A stretch of DNA of 64,000 nucleotides, taken from Schistocerca nitens (lineage: Eukaryota; Arthropoda; Insecta; Orthoptera; Acrididae). The DNA is taken from assembly GCF_023898315.1 (NCBI RefSeq), contig NC_064621.1, forward strand, positions 134,476,521-134,540,520. Direction: 5' to 3'. Positions 30,659 to 43,290 of the stretch are shown here, piece by piece; within the stretch, counting starts at the first letter, position 1, and each line of letters begins with the position of its first letter. The notes below the pieces were generated by a model. The model made no database searches and had not been told where the DNA came from. It saw nothing but the letters and a program-made list of their open reading frames with translations. The position numbers and the translations under genes are program-made.

Positions 30659-30939
30659 CCACAGTCAGTATTTCGAATGTGGTGCTGCACTTTATTCCAT
30701 TTTTCAAGCAAAATTTAATCCTTATTATTTGATCCATCTCTTAGGTAACTAAAATTTTGCTCAGCACTCGAAAACACGTGTAACCTGTTCGGCTGTCAAC
30801 AAACTAAATATTGAAAACAGCTGAAAATGCAACAGATGTCAAGAACATGTGTACCAACAAGATTAAAAAAACGTTTGAAAATCTGAGGTATAAAGTCCAC
30901 AAAATTAAGAAATTCCCGTTACTTTTTGTTCACTCCCTA

Positions 30940-31264
30940 AACAAAAACTTCAATATAGACGAATATGTTATAAGACAAAAAGGAAAGCTCCATCTTTAGT
31001 CTGTAAGAATACCATCTTTTAAACGGTCCATTAAAAATAGTACGATAGAAATTCACAATACTTTTCAACACAAGATAAAAACTATATAATAATTTCCCTC
31101 AGTCTGTAGTGGAACCCAAAGTTCATTCTTACTTGGTCACTCTTTCCATTATGTAACAGAGTTTTTAGAAAATGTGAAATACGAGACTTAAAAGTGGAAG
31201 TTACAAAATATCCTACTGCAAGTAGTGCTATTGTACATAAAGCCAGAAAAAATCATTTATTCAC
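30940..31264. other. No gene seen
   Basis: AT-rich unassigned sequence. Confidence 0.4.
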
Positions 31265-31277
31265 TGCAGTATTACTG

Positions 31278-31467
31278 CCGGCCGCGGTGGTCTCGCGGTT
31301 CTAGGCGCGCAGTCCGGAACCGTGGGACTGCTACGGTCGCAGGTTCGAATCCTGCCTCGGGCATGGATGTGTGTGATGTCCTTAGGTTAGTTAGGTTTAA
31401 GTAGTTCTAAGTTCTAGGGGACTGATAACCACAGCAGTTGAGTCCCATAGTGCTCAGAGCCATTTTT
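31278..31467 (+). mobile_element. SINE family 1, full length
   Basis: 13-bp duplication TGCAGTATTACTG at 31265-31277 and 31468-31480. Head CCGGCCGCGGTGGTCTCGC, box B GGTTCGAATCC, tail to CAGAGCC and a short T run. Confidence 0.93.
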
Positions 31468-31491
31468 TGCAGTATTACTGTTAAACATGTA

Positions 31492-31541
31492 AGTGTGTGT
31501 GCGTGCGTCTGTTCGCGTGTGCGTGCGTGCGTGCGTGTGTA
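31492..31541. repeat. GT/GC microsatellite
   Basis: Alternating purine-pyrimidine tract of GTGT, GCGT and CGTG words, immediately right of the SINE target duplication. Confidence 0.9.
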
Positions 31542-32069
31542 CAAAACCATAAAACGGTATTTATTGAAGAATTATGTATCCCATAACTTAGACTATTTTT
31601 TGGATGAATGCATAAATACTGAATTGCGATCGAATCGTGCAGTGACATAGAAAGCAATCTTGTAATTCGTTGGTGCATGCTCCTTGGCATTTCCACAAAA
31701 TCGAACAAACTGACTGCTGAGAGAGCCCGCGCTATATTTTCATATTATTGAATATACTTCTATTAAATTATTAAAAACGTCCCCGAACCTTTTAGAAAAC
31801 GCGAAGGAGATATAAAAATTGGAAATAGCGAGAATCCAGCAAGCCACACATTACTTCGTAACTACTCGTCTCTATCAAATACACTACATTGCTACATTAC
31901 ACTTAACGATTACAACAAATCTTGTCAATAACAATGCAATATGGCGTACCCCGTCATTTTATTACATATTGTATCAATAACAACGCATTTTTGCTCAATT
32001 TTCTGTGTGCTCTAGCCTTCAAACTGCATATATTCGTAGAGCGTACGGGGGATAGGCAAAATAATGTGA
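31542..32069. other. No gene seen
   Basis: AT-rich, no recognised element. Confidence 0.4.
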
Positions 32070-33200
32070 TCACCTGTACTTACTTGGGAATGGTTTATTA
32101 ACAAGGGGTTGGGCCCCCATTAGCCCGTAATACATCTGCGATTCTTCTTGGAATACGGGCATATAGTGATTGCATAGTCTCCAGTGGAATGTTATGCCAC
32201 TCTTTGATCAGAACTTCTTCTAACTCCTGTAGTGACGAGGGTGGCGGAAGTGTGTTCCGGAGTTTGCACTCCGATACCGCACACAAAGGTTCGATAATGA
32301 AGTTCGGGAACTGTGCTGGCCAGAGAAGACACTGCAGTTCCGTTGCATACTCCTCATATCACGATTGTACTGTCCTGGCTGTGTGAATAAGTGCATTACC
32401 GTCCTGAAGTCAGGCATCATTATTGCGGAACAACGTTTGAATCTTGGGGTGCACAAGATCATCTAAAATGTTCACATAATCGTTGACTGTAACATGGCGT
32501 TTGAGAGTAATGACAGGACCAGCAGAATACCATGATATGGCTTCTTACACTTCCACCTCCATGCTTAACCGTTGTAATCAAGCAATCAGGACGTAGGCTT
32601 CTTTTGGCGTTCTCCAGACGTAAACAAGGACCGATTTTGGAAATAACGAAGACGTTGACTCATCGGCCATGTGACGTGTTTCCAATGATCAGCCGTCCAG
32701 GATTTATGTTGCTGACACCATGTTATGCTTCTTTGCGTTGGTTGTCGTTATTAATGGTTTCGGTGTAGCCGTTCGTCCATGAATACTGGTTTTATGGAAC
32801 TGTCGGCGGAGAGTTTCGATAGATACGGGGTCTCGAAGGTGAACTCTGCAGTCACTTTAGCCGCCGTTGTTTGGTGCTATTTTGACTCAATTCGTGTTAA
32901 GGTACGACGATATCTGTCATTTAGTTTTGATTTGCACCCACTATTACGTTTACACAATGATGTCTTTTCATGTTTTGTGTAGGCTGTCATGACTGTTAAA
33001 ACAATTGCTCTTGGAACATTCAATAAGTTGGCTATCTTAGTTACTGCTACTCCAGCTAATCGGGCCCACAATCTGCCCTCTTTGGAGCTCTGTTAGATCT
33101 TTCACTGCGCATCGACCTCGGCCTCTGAGTGCAAATACGATGTGTGTACTGCTCGTAAGCAACCTGCCTAGTCCGTTCTGAATACGTACAGTCCAGCGCG
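32070..33200 (-). mobile_element. Tc1-like element, degenerate
   Basis: Minus-strand translation near 32098-32286 ends in IPLETMQSLYARIPRRIADV and GGPTPC, the C-terminus of Tc1-type transposases. Further right the helix-turn-helix region is worn (KIANLLNVPRAIVLTV near 33040-32990). The catalytic blocks cannot be read without many frameshifts. End repeats were not resolved. Confidence 0.65.
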
Positions 33201-33790
33201 ACACGTGCCTTACATCCCATTACTACCACTTCTCACATTATTTTGCCTGTCCCCTGTAAGTTTCAATATAAAAACCACCAAATCTGTGCGTCAACAGAAA
33301 AGACTAAATCCAATATGGCGGCTCCCATACTCTGCTTGCGACGTACACAACAACTTTTATTGGCTAAACGTTTCGGTGCAAATCGCCGAAATTTCGCTAA
33401 ACTTATTTCCTTTTTCACGCGCGGCAATGCTTCCTCAGCGTGAAATAACAGGAACTGACATCACAAAACTAGTACACCTCCACTATTAGAAACTATCAGC
33501 ATTTACGTAATGACTGAGGACGGCTTATGACCGCGCGCAAAAGGGGAAACATTGTTGATTAGTAGGCGTCAATGAATGTTCGGGCTAAGCGCGGTGGGCA
33601 CACATGGTTGGCTTAGGGTTCTTAGAAAATGAGCTGGCACGCTCTGGGGGGGGGGGGGGGGGGGGTAAGGAGTACTCTGGTGCTTTTAGGTGTAAGGAGA
33701 TTTTGATGAGCATACTGCCTTTGAACTGTTGTTTGAGTAGACACTTTTATGTCAGGGATAAGCAGTTTCCACAGAATTTCGTGCTACTTA
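33201..33790. other. No gene seen; 20-G run at 33646-33665
   Basis: Unassigned sequence with a long guanine homopolymer about 125 bp left of the TIR element. Confidence 0.5.
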
Positions 33791-34743
33791 CAAGGGAACC
33801 TCCCCATCGCACCCCCCTCAGATTTAGTTATAAGTTGGCACAGTGGATAGGCCTTGAAAAACTGAACACAGATCAATCGAGAAAACAGGAAGAAGTTATG
33901 TGGAACCGTGAAAAAAATTAGTAAAATATACAAACTGAGTAGTCCATATGCAAGATAGGCAACATCAAGGACAGTGCGAGCTCAGCAGCACCGTAGTCCC
34001 ATGGTTAGCGTGAGTAGCTGCAGACCGAGGGTCCTTGGTTCAAGTCTTCCCTCGACTGAAAATTTTACTTGCTTTATTTTCGCAAAGCTATGATCTGTCC
34101 GTTCGTTCATTGACGTTTCTGTTCACTGCAATAAGTTTAGTGTCTGTGTTTTGCGACCGCACCGCAAAACCGTGCGATTAGTAGATGAAAGGACGTGCCT
34201 CTACAATGGGAACCGAGTCGCAAGATCATAGGTCAACTGATTCCTACACGGGAAAACACGTCTGATACATACTACACGACACTGGTGACGGCATGTGCGT
34301 CACATGACAGGAATATGTTGTCGACCCACCTAACTTGTACACTTAGCGAATGGGTAAAAAGATTCTTCTACCTTGCCCGATTTAGGTTTTCTTGTAGATG
34401 TGATAATCACTCCCAAACTAGTGATGACAACGTAAGAGTTTGTCACATAAACTGAAAATAAAAAATTAAAATTTTCACTCAAAGGAAGACTTGAACCTAG
34501 GACCTCTCGTTACGTAGCTGCTCTCGCTAACCACGGGACCACGGAGCAACTTGCGTTCAAGCGTCCCTGATGTTGCCTATCTTCGCATGGACTACTGAGT
34601 TTGTATATTTTACTGATTTTTTTCATAGTTCCACACAACTTCTTCCTGTTTTCTCGATTGATCTGTGTTCAGTTTTTCAAGGTCTATCCACTGTGCCAAC
34701 TTATAACTAAATCTGAGGGGGGTAAGATGGGAAGGTTCCCTTG
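33791..34743. mobile_element. 953-bp element with about 280-bp inverted arms and TTA duplication
   Basis: Ends CAAGGGAACC (33791) and GGTTCCCTTG (34743) with TTA on both sides (33788-33790, 34744-34746). The arms 33791-34075 and about 34475-34743 are inverted copies. Each contains a tRNA-like stretch: on the left CCCATGGTTAGCGTGAG then TTGGTTCAAGTCTTCCC. The middle (34076-34474) is unrelated to the arms. A three-base TTA target suits PIF/Harbinger-type transposases. No transposase is encoded. Confidence 0.8.
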
Positions 34744-34746
34744 TTA

Positions 34747-35689
34747 GAGAGAGATTTATCAGCTGCAAGGTAAATAGCTTCGACCAGCTATAGTTAAAGT
34801 GTAGTTTGGTGCGCTTCTCACGCACTGTTGTTACAGACCTTCTATACAGGATCAAGTTAACTTTAGAGCGAACATTAAATTTCATCCATCTACTGGTAAC
34901 ATTTTTGCGGGCGACGACTCATATTCTCCCAGTTGTCTTACGTCTGTAAAAAAAATGATGAACTGCCACGTGTGATTTGTTTCCGCACAGAGATTATTAC
35001 CTTTGTGGTTCGAATAAAAAAATCTTATTTTTATAGTAGCTTTCAGTTATATATATATATATAACTTCATATTTTTGTAGCCAAATAGTCGTCACACCGT
35101 AATCTTATTAGTACAAAAATAGGGATTAAAACTGTTTTTCATGTACTGCATAACATACTGAGGCTTATGGATAACTAATAGTGTGTTGCACAGTATTACA
35201 TATTTCTATTGCTATGTGTTGCCATCCGCTATAGATCCATATACCGCGGAAGTGCATAATGAGTTTCATGTTTTAGTCTTCAGTATATATGAACAACTAA
35301 ACGTTTTCTGGGGCCCGTAACAGAACAAAAAGTTATCAGAACCACAGTAGTACATCGACATTACATTGTCCGGAGACGTGAGAACGTTTGTAAAGCCGAG
35401 TAGCTACTTACTTCAGAGACTAATTTCCCAGTGGAACGATCGCTTCAGCATCTCTAAAATGCAATTTATATAGTTCCAAAAGATCGAATCATGTAACTAA
35501 CCTTCCACTACGATTTTTTTGATAAAAGGGCCTCACACAACACATGGGAACTTAGTAACCGCATTTATTTATCGATAAGGTAGTCAAATTATTTTGGTCC
35601 CGCCTGTGTTTCACCAGAATTTGATATAGGTATTTTATCTATGATGAATAGCAATAGGCAACACGATATGTAATGATGTGCCATAACAT
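34747..35689. other. No gene seen
   Basis: AT-rich, with a short TA run at 35048-35062. Nothing recognised. Confidence 0.4.
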
Positions 35690-36960
35690 GACCACTGCAC
35701 AACGCGAGATTCAACAGCACCTGGTGACGCGGCGGGAACATGACGCGGTAAGGAAGGTGGAGAAGTGACGAATGGGGATTATTCTAGCAATTACATGGGC
35801 CGCAAGTGGGGAAATCCGCTGACATAAGCGCCTTTGAGACAAAGTGCAGACTGTTAAGGCCCGGTGCCTGGGAATGAGCATCACGGAAAGGGGAAAATGG
35901 TCGGATTTTCGCTTCCTGCTGGAAAATATTTGAAGGATGGTGAAACTAAGTGTAGGCGATAAGTTGTCGGCCGTCCACGTCTCTTCACAGATCTGGAGAT
36001 CGAGGTTTTTCGCTCTTTAAAACAAGACAGGTGGCGGTCTGTTCAGTAGCTCACGAGCCGGCCGGTGTAGCCGAGCGGTTCTAGGCGCTTCAGTCTGGAA
36101 CAGCGCGACCGCTACGGTCGCAGGTTCGAATCCTGCCTCGGGCATGGATGTGTGTTAGGTTACGTTAGTTAGGTTTAGAAGTTCTAAGATCTAGGGGACT
36201 GATGACCTCAGATGTTAAAAGTCCCATAGTGCTCAGAGCCATTAGAACCATTTTTTTCGGTAGCTCACGACGGAGAACAGTGCAGGTACAAACACAAGTA
36301 TTTCGAAGCATACTGTTCAGCACACATTGGTGAACATGGACCTACGCAGCAGACGATCCCTAAGAATGTCTAGGGTTACCCCAATGTGATAGTCAGCTAT
36401 GATGCCAGTGGACTTGGATTCATTGAGATTGGACGGCGGCAGCTCGAAATAGATGCCACTAATGCAAGCCGGTGGGCTCAGTACTTTGCTGTTTGGGACG
36501 TTCACCTAGCTTCCGCGGGACCTGTGGTAGTAATCGAAGGCACCATGACAGCCATGGACTAGATGGGCATCACTGCAGACCACGAGGGTTAATTCATGCC
36601 CGATGTCTTCACCAATGGCGATGGCGTTCCAGCGTGGTAACTGTCGTTGTAAGAAGTTCAGACTTGTGCCACAGTCGTTTTAAGAGCATGATAGTACACT
36701 CACGTCGGAGTCTTGGCCACCAGGTTACCCTGGTGTGAACGCGATGGGTACATCTTGGACGCTTGCGAACGCCAGCTAAGTCCATAAACCACAGGACTGT
36801 AACTTACGGCAACTGCATGATCTGTGCGTAGACGTGTGGTACTACACACCTCCGGAAACCTACCAAGGACTTGTCGAATCCATGAGACGTAGAATCACCG
36901 CCGTATTACGTGGACCAACACGCTTCAAAACAGATGGCGACAGTATTTTGGCTCATCAGT
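35690..36960 (+). mobile_element. Tc1-like element, heavily decayed, split by a SINE
   Basis: Plus-strand translation near the right end gives TYQGLVESMRRRITAVLRG, the Tc1-type C-terminus. The order of words to the left fits the same family, but stops and shifts are so frequent that the catalytic residues are lost. SINE1 at 36057-36259 lies inside. Confidence 0.55.
36057..36259 (+). mobile_element. SINE family 1, full length
   Basis: 11-bp duplication GTAGCTCACGA at 36046-36056 and 36260-36270. Head GCCGGCCGGTGTAGCCGAGC. The tail has a small deletion after ATGTGTGT and AGAAGTTCTAAG in place of AAGTAGTTCTAAG. Confidence 0.92.
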
Positions 36961-37327
36961 CTATAATACTAGTTTTATCCTAGATGTAGTACGTACCGTT
37001 AGCGGAAGTGCAGGCCTTAGTGTTGCAGCGTCTGTAAAGAAAAACGTGAGACCATTACTGAAGATGAGTTGTACATACAACTGAACCGTAATTTTTAAGT
37101 TGCAAAATCTTTTATTTAAGAATTTACTTTATTTACTAGCAATTCATCAAGAACATTAACACACTATGTGAGCGTGGAAGGAGTTGCCAAGGAGAAACTG
37201 ATGGAAACAAATTAAATTTCAACCAAAGGAAATATTATTCATAAAAGCCTTTTCAAAAACAGATTTAAAATTTATAATCAGAAAGCATCCTCTAAATATC
37301 AAATTACAATTATTCAGAGGCAGAATA

Positions 37328-37330
<3 letters not shown>
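36961..37330. other. No gene seen
   Basis: Unassigned AT-rich sequence before the microsatellite. Confidence 0.4.

Positions 37331-37409
<79 letters not shown>
37331..37409. repeat. (TA)n microsatellite, about 79 bp
   Basis: Uninterrupted TA dinucleotides, able to extrude a cruciform. Confidence 0.97.
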
Positions 37410-37412
<3 letters not shown>

Positions 37413-38533
37413 TTACAGTAGGAGCCTTCTGGCTGAGAAGCTTGCCGCTCCCTTTCAACACGGCCGTAGTCACGACCGCTCACAACAACCTCTGAAAAAC
37501 TACACTGGTGCAAATCTGGAACACACCAGATTACTTTAAACTAAAAATTTTAACAACTCACACAAACACATTAACTATGCATCCCGTAAGAGGGATGGAA
37601 ATGGTGGAAACACTCACACTAAAAAAAATCATTTGCCACCGAAAGTGCAATTTGTTTTTAAAAGGACCCTTACGGTGGAAGGGTGGCAACTTTATAAAAA
37701 TGACTATTTAAATAAAACCCATGAAATTCAGACTTGCATAAAATGCACAACATGCTCTACATTACACATATACCGCCTCCCAAGATGATAGGCAAAAACA
37801 TATTTCAGGAATTTCGGCCTTTACCTTAATTCTATAAATTCGTTAACACCGAATCCGACAAACATGACAGAGACAGGTATTAACGTACGGCAGACCGACC
37901 GACAGACAGACAGACAGACACTAACTGCCTAACAAAACGAGCAAGGTGGGGACGAGAAACTGACCAAGAAAACAAGTAGAATTTAACACGTAACTGAAAC
38001 AACATATCACGGATCATTTAACTTCTAATAAACTGCGATTTCTGGCGAAGACCTGGCGCAGCACTCCCAAAACGCTCTCCCTAATCGTCCGCTGCCAGCC
38101 GCTTCAACGGACGCAGGAAGGAGCGCCGATCTCATGTTTCACGGCGTCGCAGTTCGCCCCGGCCAGACCGATGTCGTGGGTTGACTCCTGTTGCTCTCGT
38201 GTCGGCCGCGAAGCCACTACTCATCGCTGTACGGCGCGGCCCACTGGACTGACGTGGCGACCTCGCATGCGCCGACGATCCAGGCGGACAAGTCATCTTG
38301 TGTCCCAGTGCGTGACCGACCAACCGATCGATCCAACCGCCAATCCCATTGCCTGAGCAAGTTCGAGCAGCCTGGCGGCGTAACACATACTAGCACTCCG
38401 GACGACAGACAGACACTCACTGGCCCACACTGACCCGGCTGACCAACTGACTAGACTCGGCGACTCAGACTGACACTTCTCAGACTGACACTTCTCAGAC
38501 TGACTGACTCAAACTGACTGACCGCTTGACGAG
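37410..38533. other. No gene seen; ACTG/GACA-rich, GC-rising stretch
   Basis: A GACA run is near 37905-37921, and ACTGACAC/TGACTGAC words dominate 38440-38530. CpG content rises between 38060 and 38430. It may be an LTR or 5' part of another retroelement, but no ends were found. Confidence 0.4.
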
Positions 38534-39730
38534 TTTTTTTTTTTTTCTTTATTGAATTTCAATTCCCCCCGAAGGGGGCGGGCTGGCAGCAGCTTAGTAT
38601 GCCGCTCTTCAGCCTACAGACTTTGTGAGAAAGATGAAGACAATAAATAATAAAAACAGGCGATAAAATCGGAGACTTAAAGAGTAACATGGCGAAAAGA
38701 AATCGTGGAACTTAAAACAAAGAACAGAGGGATGATGATGCTAATAAAATACACACGAAGCAGACAGGTAAAACAATAGACAGACAATTAAAAAACACGG
38801 CGACAGTCTGGATTCTGTTCGCAAAAGACATAAAATTCACACCTAGCGACAGCATGGTTTCTGTTAGCAACACGAGAAAGACGAACAACACTGAATAGTC
38901 ACTGGAACACTGCACCAAAAAGTTGGCAAATGTGACATACCACAGCCGAGAGCAGGTGGGGGGAAACTGGACAGATGATGGGAAAACAAAAAAGGGGGGA
39001 AAGGAGAGTAAAAGCGAAGGGGGGAACCGGGAAAGGAGCTGATCGAGGATGAGGACCCATAAGAGGGGTGGGGGGCAGACGCGACAGGGAGTGGGGTAGG
39101 CAGAGAAGGGGAATACAAAAGGACTTGGGGGGGGGGAGAAGGGAGGTAGGGAGAGGTTTAGTGGGGAGAAAACAGGACGGAAGGGGGGAAGAGGGAGGAC
39201 AGAGGAAAGGAGGGGGAGTGAGGATCAGAGTTGATAGGAGGGATAAATGGAGGGAGAGAGGGCATCGTCCGGGAGGGGGAGTTGATGGAAGCCACCTTGG
39301 GAAAGGAGATGTAGGGTGTAGAGATGGAGGGTAGGGGGGACACAACGGTGAAGACGTGGCAGGGGGCGGGGATGGGAGAGGAGAGGAGCAACCAGGGGGT
39401 GAGGGGGTTCAAGACGGCGGGAGGTGTAGAGGATGCGGATATGTTCGACGAATAGGAGCAGATGGGGGAAAGGAATGAGATCATAGAGGATCCGTGTGGG
39501 GGACGGGAGGCGTATATGGAAGGCGAGGTGGAGTGCATGACGCTCAAGGATCTGGAGGGACTTATAGAATTTGGGGGGGGGGGGGCAGATATCCAGGCAG
39601 GACTGGCATAACAGAGGATGGGACGGATTAAGGATACTTGACAAGCTCATAGCGCCTCTTAAATGCACGTGAACAAGCAACCTTTCCCCCTTCACACCAG
39701 AGAGAGACACCAAAGCTGCAATTGCCACTG
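38534..39730 (-). mobile_element. Jockey-like LINE, 5' truncated
   Basis: On the minus strand a poly(A) tail (T run on plus at about 38535-38548) follows AATAAAG, an AATT-rich stem and the C/G hairpin. Upstream is a long pyrimidine-rich segment (38940-39420) and the end of a reverse transcriptase ORF. The same 3' end occurs at 1-157. Confidence 0.75.
39225..39668 (-). pseudogene. Reverse transcriptase C-terminal fragment (Jockey-like)
   Basis: Minus-strand words PPPPKFYKSLQILERHALHL and TRILYDLIPFPHLLLFVEHI, followed by HPLV, match the plan of the region after the palm in Jockey-type elements (L..LQ..ALR...R....LH..L..P.L...I). No catalytic motif is included. The following Pro/Leu/Ser-rich translation is probably untranslated 3' sequence. 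Confidence 0.6.
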
Positions 39731-39948
39731 CCAGAAACGGAAGGCGAGTGCTTTACACTACGCGCTGCTGCGCGCTCTTCAAAACAGCAAATTTTACCGC
39801 GGCTCAACAGTGACTCATGGGACAGAGATATTCACATTTACAGATGGCGGTAGTAGCACATACACAAGTTATAAATGGGGAGGGACAGTGCATTGGTGGA
39901 GCTGTCATTTGTATTCAGGCAATTCATGTGAAAAAGTTCCCGACGCGA

Positions 39949-40388
39949 TTATGGCCGCACAACGGAAATTAACACAATTTGAACGCGGAGTGGTAAATGG
40001 AGCCAGACGCGTCGGACATCCCATTTCGGACTTGGTCAATATTCCGAGATCCACAGTGTCTGTAGTGTTCCTAGAAAGCCAAATATTAGGCACTGTCTCT
40101 CAGCATGGACATTGCAGTGACCGACAGCGTTCACTTAACGATCGAGAGCAGCTGCGTTTGCGTAGAGTTATCAGTGGTAACAGACAATCAACGCTGCAGG
40201 AAATAACCACAGGAATCAATGTAAGAAGTATGACGAACGTCTGCGATAGGACAGCGCCGCGAAATCTAGCGTTAATAGGCGGTGGCAGAAGACGACCGAA
40301 GCAAATGGCTTTTGCTAACACCTTGATATCGCCTGCAGTGCCTCCCTTGGACCCTAGACCACTGGAAAATCGTGGCATGGGCATTTGA
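39949..40388 (+). pseudogene. Tc1-like transposase, DNA-binding half
   Basis: Translation AAQRKLTQFERGVVNGARR then NIPRSTVSVVFLESQILG and LNDREQLRLRRVISGN gives the two helix-turn-helix parts and linker of a Tc1-type transposase, and then MTNVCDRTAPRNLAL. Compared with 15253-15621 several residues are missing in the first helix-turn-helix (LVNIPRS versus IVRELNIPRS), and the catalytic domain is in other frames after about 40330. Confidence 0.75.
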
Positions 40389-40747
40389 GTCCAGATTTCA
40401 CTTGGCAACAGGCGATGGTAGGGTTCGAGTGTGGCGCAGACCCCACGAAGCCATGGACCCAAGTTATCAACAAGGAACCGTTCAAGGTGGTGCTGGCTCC
40501 ATAGGTCTTGTAAGTAGGCTGTTTAGGTTTTTATGTTGGTAACGCCACGTAGCGCTCTGTATGAAAATAACTGACTGTGCTGTGTGCAGTCTGTGGCTGA
40601 TTTGCTTTGTTGGAATATTTGCTATTGTACTGTTGGGCAGTTGGATGTGAAGAGCGCGTAGCGTTGCGCAGTTGGAGGTAGTGATGGGCTAAACTGCGAT
40701 TTTCCGATATCAGTGATTTCAGTGAATGCTACTTTTCAGTATCTGTT

Positions 40748-40779
40748 ACTCTTAACTGCGATTTGTCGCAGTTAAGAGT
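40748..40779. repeat. Perfect 14-bp-stem hairpin in hAT-like element 1
   Basis: ACTCTTAACTGCGA, four-base loop TTTG, then TCGCAGTTAAGAGT. The stem holds the same GCGA/TCGC word that is repeated in both arrays. Confidence 0.95.
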
Positions 40780-40821
40780 CGCAGTTAAGGAACATAGGTC
40801 GTGTATCCCTCCGCCACTGCT

Positions 40822-40970
40822 ATTTCTGCTACTTCCGCGATTTCTGCGACTTCTGCTACTTCTGTGACTTCTGCGATTTCTGCTACTTCTGCGATTTCTG
40901 CTACTTCTGCGATTTCTGTGACTTCTGCTACTTCTGCGATTTCTGTGACTCCTGCGATTTCTGCGACTTA
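40822..40970. repeat. 9/18-bp tandem array (GCGATTTCT/GCTACTTCT units)
   Basis: About 16 nine-base units of the types GCGATTTCT, GCTACTTCT and GTGACTTCT follow in mixed order. It happens to be open in both directions (Ser-Ala-Thr repeats on plus), which has no coding significance. Confidence 0.9.
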
Positions 40971-42649
40971 CCACCATATGAAAAAGTTACATCTGTCAAC
41001 ACAGAAAATTGCATCGCAACAAACCTGTCATTGGCAAGTATGTTTTACGTTTTTTCTTCCGTTGGCTTTAATTTTGTATTAAAGAAACAACTGTGAAAAT
41101 ATTAATAGTGTAATTAATATGTAAGTAGCCGTACAGTACCGTAATAGTTCGTGTTTAGAAAATGAATTCTAACATATTGTTATGTTCACAGGTACCTGAA
41201 CTACATTTCAGTCACTCAGTAAAGTGATAACTCAAAATATCATTGTCAGCAGATCTGAAGAAATTTGCCACTGCGTCTTCAGACCGTTTTCGTCAGACGA
41301 GAGGTTAGTTTCTAAGCGTTTCGATGGACTTAATTACTTCAGTGAGATCGTTCTTGCAAATGTGACATTCATTATAGCAAATATTAGCAATCTACTCTGT
41401 CAATTATATTGCTAGTAATTAGTGACAGCAAAAATTGTTTAATAATCCTTGTGTTTTTGCAGACGCAGTTCTGACTCTGATTACTGGCTGCTGTACGTAT
41501 CTATCCACATCAAGGCTGTTGAGAGAGATTCGTGAAGATTCAAGACAGCTCTTAGAGGATTTGCTGTTTAAAAGTGAAATAATTGTGAAATAAGTGTGTG
41601 AAAGATTAAACTGTGTTTTATTGAAGTTGTTGTGCGATTTTAAAGGCATAATAAATGTTAAATACAGTGAGTGAATAATAAAAATCTCATTTTCCACATG
41701 TTAAGCCGTCCAATACCCGTAATTTTCCGCCACTTACTTATTGGTAAACACTTGTTGGAAAGTGACATGCCGCCCCCCCCCCCCCCTTTCTCCACAATAT
41801 TGGTGTGACACTGACCTGTAACATATCCCAAAGTCTACAATATGCATTTTGAGGCTTTTGATGTGAAAGTGGGAAGTACAGATCTTCCAGTTAAATCGGG
41901 AATAGCTTAAGTGCATTACTTGAAAGTAACACAGGAAAAGGTTACTTATGTAGGTGGTAGTAGTGTCGGCAAAAAGTTCTTGTGTGTGAAGTTCCCATGT
42001 AGAACACCAGGTGTAAAACTTTTCTCCCGAGTCTTGAACTGTGTCTGAACAAAAGTGAGGCATTCATATGACTGTTTTCATTTCACTACACTTATACAGA
42101 TGTCTGAGTTCTGCTGTGTTAACATTGCAAAGCCCTGTAGGCATGTGGAGTATTAACCAAAACTGTCATATTGGAAGCAGAATCAAACACATTTGTTACG
42201 TTACTTGATATTTTCAGGAGAAAAAGGCAATGTTGCTTCTTATTAATATAATACATTCAGAGTCACAGCAGTATTTGACCAACCATAACTGATGCTGAAT
42301 GTGCATGTCACCATATAATATGAAAGGCTTATTTCAATAGTGGTACAAGTCCATTACCTCCACTTTTCTTGTCTATAATGCTTCTGAAATTAATGTTCCA
42401 AGCAAATATAAATAAAGATTCATCTCTAGCAAGAAGCCATATGCTTGAATATTTCTGGTATCTCAACTGCAGATTTTTCAGCGCTCATTTAACTTTACGA
42501 CTCTGTATCTCAAAATGAACAAAAATGGACTTGTACCACTATTGAAAAAGCCCTTCATATGCACACAGCACATCGATCTCGTGAGGCACAAGGCTCTCAT
42601 TACGAAGTACGTCCGTCGGTCAAAAGATGGCACTAGGAAAAGTATGTTA

Positions 42650-43290
42650 ACTGCGCTTTTTAGTTGTTACTTGCGACTCTTAGTTGCGATTTGTCACAGA
42701 AATCGCAGTTTGACTCGGTAGCGAATAGCGTAGTATGAGCTTTGCTCAACAGATGGGAGTGCTAACTGCGCTTTATAGTTGCTACTTGCGACTCTTAGTT
42801 GCGACTTGTCACGGAAATCGCAGTTGGACTCAATAGTGTATCGCAGAGATGGGCGTAGTACGAACTTTGACCCACAGATGGCACTGTTAACCGCGCTTTC
42901 TAGTTGCTACTTGCGACTCTTAGTTGCGACTTGTCACGGAAATCGCAGTTAGACTCGATACCGTATCGCAGAGATGGACGTAGTACGAACTTCGGCCAAC
43001 AGATGGCACTGTTAACTGCGCTTTTTAGTTGCTACTTGCGACTCTTAGTTGCGACTTGTCACGGAAATCGCAGTTGGACTCCATAGCGTACCGCAGAAAT
43101 GGACGTAGTACGAACTTTGGCCAACAGATGCCACTGTTAACCGCGCTTTTTAGATGCTACTTGCGACTCTTAGTTGCGACTTGTCACTGAAATCGCAGAA
43201 AGCAGTGCTAAATTCGACCAATAGATGGCTCACGTCTTTGAATGTGAAATACTACTTGCGACTGCTAACTGTGACTGAAATCGCAGTTAG
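42650..43290. repeat. 125-bp tandem repeats, about five copies
   Basis: GCGACTCTTAGTTGCGA occurs at 42673, 42788, 42913, 43038 and 43163, followed by GTCAC and AAATCGCAG; a shortened sixth copy starts near 43258. Steps are 115, 125, 125, 125 and 95 bp. ACAGATGGCACTGTTAAC joins the units. Confidence 0.9.

Larger units (their letters stand above)
29271..30939 (-). mobile_element. Mariner transposon, inactive, carrying two SINEs
   Basis: Left end TACGAGGTGAAATCAAAAAC and right end AATTCCCGTTACTTTTTG (plus strand) form inverted repeats with TA at 29271-29272 and 30938-30939. Removing the two SINEs leaves about 1.3 kb, the normal mariner size. The minus strand codes for the transposase in broken pieces. 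Confidence 0.8.

Noticed and set aside
37219-37513. Tyr-Ile repeat frames
   Set aside because: Translation of the (TA)n microsatellite.
38899-39345. Proline/serine-rich protein on the minus strand
   Set aside because: The frame is a by-product of a pyrimidine-rich LINE 3' segment; other frames are equally open and no domain is present.
40801-41082. Ser-Ala-Thr repeat protein
   Set aside because: It is a 9-bp tandem DNA array that is open in several frames on both strands.
42650-43290. CRISPR-like array
   Set aside because: Regular 125-bp steps without short repeat/unique spacer structure, in a eukaryotic TE; spacers are themselves repeated.
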